Origin: Actinomycetota bacterium
Lineage (GTDB): Bacteria; Actinomycetota; Actinomycetes; JACCUZ01
Reading direction: 5' to 3'
Assembly: GCA_030841025.1 (NCBI GenBank)
Contig: JAVEDJ010000015.1
Location: forward strand, 1-37,658
Length of the DNA: 37,658 bases
Below, in pieces: positions 1 to 7,549 of the stretch. The notes beneath the pieces are model-generated. The model saw nothing but the letters and a program-made list of their open reading frames with translations. It was not told where the DNA came from and searched no databases. Both the position numbers and the translations under genes were made by a program. Positions within the stretch are counted from its first letter, which is position 1, and the number at the start of each line of letters is the position of its first letter.

Positions 1-66
1 CTATGGATGTCCAGGGCATGTAAGGTAACGTTTCCGCAATGGTGCCGATCACTGGAGGGTGCTACC

Positions 67-1110
67 GTGACAACGGTGTCAGGCGGCCCGCGCACCTCTC
101 CACGCACCGCAACCATGCGGGACGTCGCGGCCGTCGCCGGCGTCAGCCTCAAGACGGTCTCGCGCGTTGTCAACCGCGAGGCGGGCGTGTCCGAAGATCT
201 GGAAGAGCGCGTCATCGACGCCGTCCAACTGCTCGGCTATCGGCACAACCTGGCCGCCAGCAGCCTGCGTCGCACCGACGGCAAGACGGGCACGATCGGC
301 CTCCTCCTGGAGGACGTCGCCAACCCATACTTCTCAACGCTGCATCGCGCCGTCGAGAACGTCGCGCGTCGGCACGGCAGCCTCACCTTCGCCGCCAGCA
401 GCGATGCCGACCCGCAACGGGAACGAGAGCTGCTGCACGCACTCGCGTCCCGCAAGGTCGACGGGCTGATCGCGGTGCCCGCCGGACAGGATCACGCCGG
501 ACTGCTACACGAGCACCGGCTCGGCACGCCCGTCGTGTTCGTGGACCGCCCGGACCTTTCCGGCGTAGCCGACAGCGTGACGGTCGACAACCGGGCAGGC
601 GCGGACAGCGCCGTCCGCCACCTCCAGGCCCACGGCCACCGGCGCATCGCCTACCTCGGCGACCGGCGAGAAATCTGGACCGCCGACCAACGCTACCTAG
701 GCTATCGCGAAGCGTTGCTTGCCGGCGGGCTCAGCCTCGTTCCCGAGCTGGTCCAGCACGACATCCTCAACACGGCCGAGGCCGAGGCCGCTGCGATACG
801 CATGCTCGCCCTCGACCAGCCCCCGTCGGCCTTCTTCGCCGCGCAGAACCTGGTGACCATCGGCACCTTGCGCGCGCTGCAAGCGGCGCAGCTCAGCCGC
901 ACCGTAGCAGTCGTGGGGTTCGACGACTTCACGCTGGCTAACCTTCTTGAACCCGGCATCACCGTCGTATCCCAAGACGTCAACCTCATCGGAAGGAAAG
1001 CGGCTGAGCTGCTCTTCGGGCGCATCGAAGGTTCCGCTGCTGCGCCTCAACACATTGTCACGAGGCCCACTCTCATCCCGCGCGGGTCCGGTGAGATCGC
1101 CCCTTCTTGA
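67..1110 (+). CDS. LacI-family transcriptional regulator
   Basis: N-terminal HTH 'TMRDVAAVAGVSLKTVSRVVNREAGVSEDLEERVIDAVQLLGYRHN' followed by a periplasmic-binding-like effector domain ('TIGLLLEDVANPYFSTLHRAVE...'). The start may be the GTG at 67 or the ATG at 115. Confidence 0.93.
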   Translation: MTTVSGGPRTSPRTATMRDVAAVAGVSLKTVSRVVNREAGVSEDLEERVIDAVQLLGYRHNLAASSLRRTDGKTGTIGLLLEDVANPYFSTLHRAVENVARRHGSLTFAASSDADPQRERELLHALASRKVDGLIAVPAGQDHAGLLHEHRLGTPVVFVDRPDLSGVADSVTVDNRAGADSAVRHLQAHGHRRIAYLGDRREIWTADQRYLGYREALLAGGLSLVPELVQHDILNTAEAEAAAIRMLALDQPPSAFFAAQNLVTIGTLRALQAAQLSRTVAVVGFDDFTLANLLEPGITVVSQDVNLIGRKAAELLFGRIEGSAAAPQHIVTRPTLIPRGSGEIAPS

Positions 1111-1491
1111 TCGCAACTGGGCCCTCGTCCGGATCCGACCGCGTTGGCTTGGGCCGTCTGTGGGCCGTCACAGCTCGGCCTTTCGCGGTTTCTTTCGGTG
1201 AAGCAGGGTAACCCTCAGAACAGTGTTTTCCCAGGTCAGAGGGGTGCGACGGTGCGATCGCGCTGATCAGCGGCTCGAGAAAACCCCCGCGGACAGATCC
1301 CGCTTCAACGTCTAGCGCTCTTCTCCTGACCAGTGGCGTGGTCCAGCAGCCTGCCGCTGACCTGCATGAACATGTCCAGCCCGGTCCCGTCCGTGCCCGC
1401 CTGTTCCTGCCCCTCTTGCGGACTGGTGGCGGACCGAAGGGCTGCGATGCTGTCTAGCGGTCGATTCCGCCAAGGACGGGTCGCTGCCCGG

Positions 1492-1746
1492 CTAGAGCGG
1501 GCGGTTGGCCACATCAGCACCAAGGCTTGCGCGCAGTAGTGATCCCAGAGACACCAGCGCCCACACGGCCTCGAGAAGGAGGAAGCCCCACTGGTGTCCG
1601 TGCGCCGCGTCGATGGCGAGGATCGTCGAGCCCACCAAGTTGAGGGACATGAAGGCCTTCGAGCTCGTTGCCATTCGGCCGAGCTGCGCCAGGACGAACG
1701 GCACTAGGACGAGGAACGAACCGAAGATCTGGACGACCTGACTCAT
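1492..1746 (-). CDS. small membrane protein, CBU_0592-like
   Basis: MSQVVQIFGSFLVLVPFVLAQLGRMATSSKAFMSLNLVGSTILAIDAAHGHQWGFLLLEAVWALVSLGSLLR; three hydrophobic helices. ATG at 1746, internal to the listed ORF. Confidence 0.75.
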   Translation of the reverse strand: MSQVVQIFGSFLVLVPFVLAQLGRMATSSKAFMSLNLVGSTILAIDAAHGHQWGFLLLEAVWALVSLGSLLRASLGADVANRPL

Positions 1747-2283
1747 GGGGTGCTCCTGCTCGGTTCTGAAAGAAGTGCGCCCCACCCCGCCCGGCGAGAG
1801 GCAGGGTGAGGCGCGGCTCGTCGCCTTCGACGGGGTCACAAGCGAACGGTTCGTCTCCGCGAAGGGAGATCACGCCGGACCGGTCTGGACGATGCTGTGC
1901 GGGACCTCACGCCGTGCGCGGCGCGACGGGGCCCCTGGCGCCATTGTGCCGACATGTGCAGGCCTGTCCGCTCTGTCGTCTCACCAAGTGGATCATGCAC
2001 GGGTGAGCGGTTGTCCTCGGAGGGGCGAGGGCACCGTTGCGCTACGGCCCGGCGGCGGCCCGCGCACCCATCGAGCAAGCTCGGTGGTGGTTGCACACGT
2101 GGGCTGCCGGGCCGGCCAGGCCTGTGCCTGCTGGTTGGTGCGGGCGGAACGTGACCGCCCGCTGACGCAGCGAGGTCCTGCCACCGGTCCTCGTGACAGC
2201 GAGCTGAAGCAGGCGCAGGCTGGTGAACGGCTCGCCGCTTCATCGGCCCCCTTCACTGCGCACTAGGGGGTGACGGGCCAGCC

Positions 2284-2314
2284 CGCGCCGCCATATCCCC
2301 CCCATGGCGGCGCG
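2284..2314. repeat. perfect 11-bp inverted repeat (CGCGCCGCCAT-N9-ATGGCGGCGCG)
   Basis: Read directly: left arm 2284-2294, loop atccccccc 2295-2303, right arm 2304-2314. No T-tract follows. Confidence 0.8.
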
Positions 2315-2655
2315 AGCCTGAATTACGCTGCACTGCCTGGTCCTGGTGTCCTGGTCGGCGCCGACGGGGTGCGCGCCGAGCAGGTCCCGCAGCCGCGCAG
2401 CTCGGACTAGCCTCAACCGCTGTGGCCGACCATCCCGGACCGCTGCCGGGCCGCCTCGTGGTCACGCTCGGCGTCGCCATGGGCTGCGTGGTCCTGGAAT
2501 CCCTTCGTGGACGGTGACTTCTCTGCCCTGTGGCGCTGGCCGCCGGGGTGCCTCTCGGCCAGCCAGGTTTGGCCCCATGACGTCGTGGAAGATCCACTTC
2601 GCGCTCAGCGCTCGATGCGTGGCCGTGGACGCCCGCGTAACTGGGAGGGGTCACC

Positions 2656-2904
2656 ATGCCGTACGTTCCGCCGCCGGGCTGGGTCGAGGAGTTCCGGGTA
2701 GAGCAGGCGCACTCGCCGGAAGACAGTCGCATCGTCACGAGGTTCCATGCCCGCACCGACTGCCCGCGCGTCCACGATGTGACCGCGCTGCGCCAGGTAG
2801 ACAAGCCGTACAGCGCGCTGCGCTGCACCCTGTGCGCAGACGAGCTCACGGAGCCGCGGACATGGCGCGTCCCTCAGGCTGGCTCGGACAAGCAGCTGGC
2901 CTGA
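2656..2904 (+). CDS. small hypothetical protein with possible Zn-binding Cys/His motif
   Basis: Start preceded by a purine-rich 'gggaggggtcacc'. 82 aa MPYVPPPGWVEEFRVEQAHSPEDSRIVTRFHARTDCPRVHDVTAL...ALRCTLCADELTEPR with CxxxH...CxxC. Confidence 0.55.
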   Translation: MPYVPPPGWVEEFRVEQAHSPEDSRIVTRFHARTDCPRVHDVTALRQVDKPYSALRCTLCADELTEPRTWRVPQAGSDKQLA

Positions 2905-3333
2905 CGCTCATGCCGCAGTCCTAGCGCAGGGCCGACCGCTCCCGCGCACGACAGCAGGTACGGGCCCGAGGCGACCAGCAAGCTGGTGGTGGGCTCTGTC
3001 GACGAATGACTACTGCGCGTAAGCCGTGTGCCCACCGGAGCCGTGTTCGAGCCAAGGGGCGCGGCACGGTGCGCCTGGAGGGCAAGCACTGCGTGATGGC
3101 TGGCGGTCACGTCGTGGAAGTCCGCTTCGACGCGGGACCGGATGCCTTCCAGACGTCTCAGTTAACGCAGGGTTAAGGCCGCCGGGCTTGGGTTTACCCA
3201 TACCGAATGCGGTAAACGACACCGGTCTCAACGGGGAACGAAGTTCGAACGCTTCCTACCCAAGGCGCGGACAGCTGATCATGACTGGTCGTCGATTCGG
3301 TAAGGCAGTACCCGGCCTCACGGGGTGCGTCTG

Positions 3334-4107
3334 ATGGAGGCGCTGATCCTCGCTGCCGGTGAGGGCTCTCGGCTGGAAGTTGATGTCCCCAAGTGCCTGG
3401 TCGATGTCGGTGGCCAGCCGCTGCTCAACCGCCAGCTCGATGCGTTGGAGGAAGTCGGCGCTGACGAGATCACTGTGGTCGTGGGGCATGAGCACGAGCA
3501 GGTGCGCGAGGTCGCGGACAAGCGCGCGCGCATGGTGGTCAACGAGCGGTACGCACAGACGAACAGCCTTTACTCCTTTTGGCTCGCCCGGCACCGGGTG
3601 CCGGACGAGCTGTTGCTGCTCAACAGCGACGTGCTGTTCCCGACCGCGCTCGTGCATCGCCTGCTGACCGTTCGCGGTAGCGCGTTGGCCTATGACTCCA
3701 GCTCGGGAGACGACGAGGAGCACATGAAGGTGCGCCTGAGCTGGGGTCGGCTTCGTGGCATGAGCAAAGCGATGCCGCAGACCGACACCGACGGCGAGAA
3801 CGTAGGCATCTTGCGGCTCGCTACCAGCGAAGCGGAAGCCGCCTTCGCGGCGGCAGAAGGCCTGGTCCGCGAGGGTTGCGTCGACGACTGGGTGGGCGCT
3901 GCGATCAGCGAAGTCGCGCGCCGACACGTGATCACCTGCCTGGACGTCGCCGATCTGCCGTGGGTCGAGATCGACTTTCCGGAGGACCTCGCCCTCGCCC
4001 GAGATGAGGTGTGGCCGGCCATCGCCGCACTCGGGACCGCCGCTGCTGGTGGCGCAGGCCTGCGGAGCACGGGCTGGCAAGAGACTGCGAGAGAGGTAGC
4101 GATATGA
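3334..4107 (+). CDS. sugar/choline-phosphate-type nucleotidyltransferase (NTP_transferase, LicC-like)
   Basis: 'MEALILAAGEGSRLEVDVPKCLVDVGGQPLLNRQLDAL' (AAGxGxR...PK motif), 'NERYAQTNSLYSFWLARHRV', 'LLLNSDVLF', 'IDFPEDLALAR'. The ORF also allows a GTG start at 3325. Confidence 0.82.
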   Translation: MEALILAAGEGSRLEVDVPKCLVDVGGQPLLNRQLDALEEVGADEITVVVGHEHEQVREVADKRARMVVNERYAQTNSLYSFWLARHRVPDELLLLNSDVLFPTALVHRLLTVRGSALAYDSSSGDDEEHMKVRLSWGRLRGMSKAMPQTDTDGENVGILRLATSEAEAAFAAAEGLVREGCVDDWVGAAISEVARRHVITCLDVADLPWVEIDFPEDLALARDEVWPAIAALGTAAAGGAGLRSTGWQETAREVAI

Positions 4108-5174
4108 CCCGAATCCTGTTCACCGGGTACGCGCCCGTGCACTTCGTCTGCTTCCGCCCTTTGTACGAGGCACTGTCCGCCGACCCGAGCAATGAGGTGC
4201 TGGTCTCGGGAGGAACACGGCACGTAGACGAGGCCGGGAACAGGCAGCACGACACAGCCGACATGTATGCATCCTTCGACCTGCCCCCAGAGAGCGTCGT
4301 CGACTACGACGAGCTTCCTGATCTCGATGTCGACGTACTGGTGTCGGCCTGCACCAAGCCGATCAAGCCGCGCAGCTATGCGGAGACCGTGCAGATCTTC
4401 CACGGGCTGTCGTTTCGAAACCGTGCCATCCGCAGCCAGAACACCCACTACGACAACTACCTGATGCTCGGCCCGTACATGGTGCGAACCTTCGAGCGAC
4501 GGGGTCTCTTTGCGAAAGGAGATCCTCGCGTCTCAGAGATCGGATTTCCCAAGACCGACCGCCTCCTCAACGGGACTCTCGACCGTGCGTCGGTGCTGCG
4601 GGAGCTGGGCTTCTCCGGCGATCGCCCAGTGGTGATGTTCGCCCCGACCGGAGCGCACGGAAACGCCATGGAGGTGCATGGCGAGGAGCTGGTGAAGTAC
4701 TTCACCGAGACCCAGGAGTACGACCTGCTGGTGAAGCCCCATGACCATCCCAAGGCCGACGTCGACTGGTTCGACCGTCTGGCGCCGCTGGAGAGTGAAC
4801 ACACCCGCTTGCTTCGCGAGTTCGACTCGATCCCGTCCTTGTTCGCCACGGACGTCCTCATCAGCGATGCCTCGTCCATCGCGAACGAATATCTGCTGCT
4901 CGATCGGCCGCTGGTCTTCCTCGACGTTCCTGCGCTGCTGGAGTCGGCCGCTGGCGAGGATGACCGGTTGGACCTGGACACCTGGGGACGCAAGGGCGGA
5001 ACCGTAGCGCATGACGTGGCGGAAGCGGAACGGGCCGTCGCGTCCGCGCTTGCGGACCCCGACCGGCTCTCCTCCGTGCGCCAGTCGATCACCCAAGACC
5101 TGTTCTTCAACCCAGGCAGCGCCACCGAGGCTGCCGTAGCCTGGTTCCGTGACCAGGCGAGGTTGAGTGCATGA
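4104..5174 (+). CDS. CDP-glycerol glycerophosphotransferase-like (TagB/TagF-type) polyol-phosphate transferase
   Basis: 'IFHGLSFRNRAIRSQ', 'IGFPKTDRLLNG', 'PVVMFAPTGAHG', 'LLVKPHDHP', 'DVLISDASSIANEYLLLDRPLVFLDVP'. ATG overlaps the upstream stop (ATGA). Confidence 0.8.
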   Translation: MTRILFTGYAPVHFVCFRPLYEALSADPSNEVLVSGGTRHVDEAGNRQHDTADMYASFDLPPESVVDYDELPDLDVDVLVSACTKPIKPRSYAETVQIFHGLSFRNRAIRSQNTHYDNYLMLGPYMVRTFERRGLFAKGDPRVSEIGFPKTDRLLNGTLDRASVLRELGFSGDRPVVMFAPTGAHGNAMEVHGEELVKYFTETQEYDLLVKPHDHPKADVDWFDRLAPLESEHTRLLREFDSIPSLFATDVLISDASSIANEYLLLDRPLVFLDVPALLESAAGEDDRLDLDTWGRKGGTVAHDVAEAERAVASALADPDRLSSVRQSITQDLFFNPGSATEAAVAWFRDQARLSA

Positions 5175-6244
5175 CCGATCTGCTCAAGTCGGGCCGTCAG
5201 GCGCGTTCGGCGTACCGCTTCCTGAAGTCCTACGGCCGGCCGCACCGCCGCCACCTGACTGCGGGCGCTGCCCTTACCGTGGCGCTGGTCGCGGCCCGGC
5301 TGGCGTTTCCGTGGCCGTTGCGTGGACTGATGGAGATCGTCTTCCACCAGGGGGCCCCCGGCCGGGCCACCGGAGTCGTCGACGTCGTCCCGCAGGCCGG
5401 CGACCCGAAGTACTGGCTCATCGGAGCCTTCCTTGTGATCGTCTTGATCTGGGGTGTCTCAGAGTCTCTGCAGCGCCTACAGTTCACCAGGTTTGCCGTT
5501 GGGCTCGTGCACGACGTTCGACGCAAGGCGATCGGGAAGGTGTCGGCTGACGCCACGACCGCTTCGCCCGGCGACCTGATCTCCACCATCACCGGAGACA
5601 CCAGTCGTCTCAAGAGCGGCATCACCTCGATCCTCATCGGCGTCTCACGCAACGGCATGTTCTTCCTCGGTGTCGCCGTCATCGTCACGCTGATCGACCC
5701 GGTGATAGGGCTGGTGTTCCTCGGCGGGGGACTTGCCACCGTGGCGGCCAGCGCCATCGGCGCGGCGCGCTCGAGACCCATCAGCCGCAAGTCACGCCTT
5801 CGCGACGGAGCATTGGCCGAGGACCTGCACCGCTACCTTGCAGGCGAAGCCGACCTGGAAAAGCCACAGCCCCGCCGTGGAAAGCCTGACTCCAAGACCA
5901 CTCGGGTCGAGGGGCTCACGACCTTCGTGGTGCACGCCATCCTCGGCATCTCCACGTGCATCATCCTGATCCTGACGATCCAGGCCGGTCAGAGCGGGAA
6001 GCTTTCGCCCGGTGCGGTGTTCACCGTGCTGGCCTACATCCTGCTGATGCACAACAAGACCGTCAGCCTTGGCCGCAGCGTCGTGCGCGCGGGGCGGGTG
6101 CTGCCGAGCATCAAGCGGATCTCCACGCTCGTGCGGAAGTCGAACGGGCCCCCTGGAGACGCCGGTGCCGACGACGACCGCGCCTGGCCGGCTCCGCGGG
6201 ACGGCAGACACCCCGAGTCGGCCGGGCAGCACCGGCGGTCTTAG
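5171..6244 (+). CDS. ABC exporter transmembrane domain protein lacking a nucleotide-binding domain
   Basis: Six-helix ABC exporter-type membrane domain ('...LISTITGDTSRLKSGITSILIGVSRNGMFFLGVAVIVTLIDPVIGLVF...VFTVLAYILLMHNKTVSLGRSVVRAGRVLPSIKRISTLVRK') that ends where the NBD linker would begin. No Walker A or ABC signature follows in any frame. Start overlaps the upstream stop (ATGA). Confidence 0.75.
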   Translation: MTDLLKSGRQARSAYRFLKSYGRPHRRHLTAGAALTVALVAARLAFPWPLRGLMEIVFHQGAPGRATGVVDVVPQAGDPKYWLIGAFLVIVLIWGVSESLQRLQFTRFAVGLVHDVRRKAIGKVSADATTASPGDLISTITGDTSRLKSGITSILIGVSRNGMFFLGVAVIVTLIDPVIGLVFLGGGLATVAASAIGAARSRPISRKSRLRDGALAEDLHRYLAGEADLEKPQPRRGKPDSKTTRVEGLTTFVVHAILGISTCIILILTIQAGQSGKLSPGAVFTVLAYILLMHNKTVSLGRSVVRAGRVLPSIKRISTLVRKSNGPPGDAGADDDRAWPAPRDGRHPESAGQHRRS

Positions 6245-6404
6245 CAGGCGTCGACCGCACTTCTGGAGCGACCGGTCCCGCAGCTATCTCGGCCTCCGAC
6301 CGGCGTGGCCTCCAGCACGGTCGTTCGGCGACGTGCCAGCCTCGATACCACGCCCGTCACCGCGCGCACCCCCCGCTCGCGGTGGCGGGTGCTTGGATGT
6401 GGCT

Positions 6405-6620
6405 ATGGGCGACAGGGCCGAGGACTCGGTCGTCGGGGTCCTCCGTCGCTGGGAAGACAGCGGCGGGGTGTGGCGGGTCGTCTCCCGGTCGGCCACCCGC
6501 CTCGACCTCGCCCTGCTCACCTGCGACGCCGGAGAAGAGATGGAACGGGTGACCTCGACGGATCCCGCGGTGCTCGCGTTCGTCGGAGCGCGCGCGGGCA
6601 GCGATGATCCTGCCCCGTAG
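6405..6620 (+). CDS. small conserved-looking hypothetical protein
   Basis: 71 aa MGDRAEDSVVGVLRRWEDSGGVWRVVSRSATRLDLALLTCDAGEEMERVTSTDPAVLAFVGARAGSDDPAP; plausible composition. Internal ATG of the longer listed ORF. Confidence 0.6.
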   Translation: MGDRAEDSVVGVLRRWEDSGGVWRVVSRSATRLDLALLTCDAGEEMERVTSTDPAVLAFVGARAGSDDPAP

Positions 6621-6668
6621 GCTGGTCATGCCGGTCAGCTACAGCTTCACGGACACGGGCTGCCGCTC

Positions 6669-7388
6669 ATGCAGCTGATCGGGTTCCTGGGCGGTATGAG
6701 CTGGGAGTCCTCCGCGGAGTACTACCGGCTGGCCAACGAGATGGTCCGGGACCGCTGCGGCGGTCTGCACTCGGCTCGCTGCCTGCTGTACTCCGTGGAC
6801 TTCGCTGCCATCGAGCGCATGCAGGTCGACGGGCGCTGGGACGACGCCGCGACCGCCCTCGTGGAGGCCGGCGGGGCGCTGCAGGCGGCTGGCGCAGACT
6901 TCATCGTGCTGTGCACCAACACGATGCATCGCGTCGCTGACACCCTCGCAGACGCGGTCGACGTACCGGTCCTGCACATCGGGGACACCACTGCGGCCGC
7001 CGTGGTCGGCGCCGGGGTGCACCGGGTCGGGTTGTTGGGCACGGAGTTCACCATGGCCCAGCCGTTCTACGCCGACCGACTCGCCAGCCACGGTCTGGAG
7101 GTCCTCGTTCCTGATGAGGCCGATCGGGCCACGATTCACCGCATCATCTATGACGAGCTCTGCCTGGGCATGGTGCGTGAGGAGTCGCGAGACGCCTACC
7201 GGCAGGTTATTCGCCGGCTCGTGGCCGCGGGCGCCGAGGGCGTGATCTACGGCTGCACCGAGATCGAGCTGCTCGTCGGGCCGCAGGACAGCCCCGTTCC
7301 CGTGTTCCCGACCACCCGACTACACGTCGAAGCGGCGGTCGACAGGGCAGTCACCGGTGCCGTGGTCCGGCGGCCCGAGCTGCCGTAG
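6669..7388 (+). CDS. aspartate/glutamate racemase family protein
   Basis: 'MQLIGFLGGMSWESSAEYYRLAN', 'ADFIVLCTNTMH', 'VGLLGTEFTM', 'GVIYGCTEIELLV': both catalytic Cys motifs of Asp/Glu racemases. Confidence 0.9.
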   Translation: MQLIGFLGGMSWESSAEYYRLANEMVRDRCGGLHSARCLLYSVDFAAIERMQVDGRWDDAATALVEAGGALQAAGADFIVLCTNTMHRVADTLADAVDVPVLHIGDTTAAAVVGAGVHRVGLLGTEFTMAQPFYADRLASHGLEVLVPDEADRATIHRIIYDELCLGMVREESRDAYRQVIRRLVAAGAEGVIYGCTEIELLVGPQDSPVPVFPTTRLHVEAAVDRAVTGAVVRRPELP

Positions 7389-7549
7389 GGAGCCGGTCGG
7401 CTGGGCCCGGCCGAGCGCCCTGATGACAGAGCCCCGAATCCGAGGCAGAGTGACAGAAGCTCGACGCTTCATCGGTCCTCGAGTAGTCAGGGGCGGTGGG
7501 CTAGCCCGCGTCGCCAAGCGGTGACCCATTGCCGCACCGGGGAGAGACG

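Noticed and set aside
1305-1539. Overlapping 68-72 aa ORFs on both strands next to the CBU_0592-like gene
   Set aside because: No RBS, biased composition, and overlap with the better-supported minus-strand gene end.
2191-2314. c-di-AMP (ydaO), cobalamin or SAM riboswitch identity for repeat copies A/B
   Set aside because: I looked for the hallmark conserved cores (for example GGGGTGAAT/CAGCTAACC, or GCCACTG-type boxes) and did not find them; kept only as an unassigned repeat.
3006-3176. 56-aa ORF MTTARKPCAHRSRVRAKGRGTVRLEGKHCVMAGGHVVEVRFDAGPDAFQTSQLTQG
   Set aside because: No RBS or recognisable family; possible remnant, but not supportable as a gene.
3238-3262. tRNA-like T-loop 'cgaagTTCGAACgcttc'
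   Set aside because: The stem/loop register is wrong (8-nt loop, no G53-C61 pair), and no acceptor, D or anticodon arms or CCA lie nearby.
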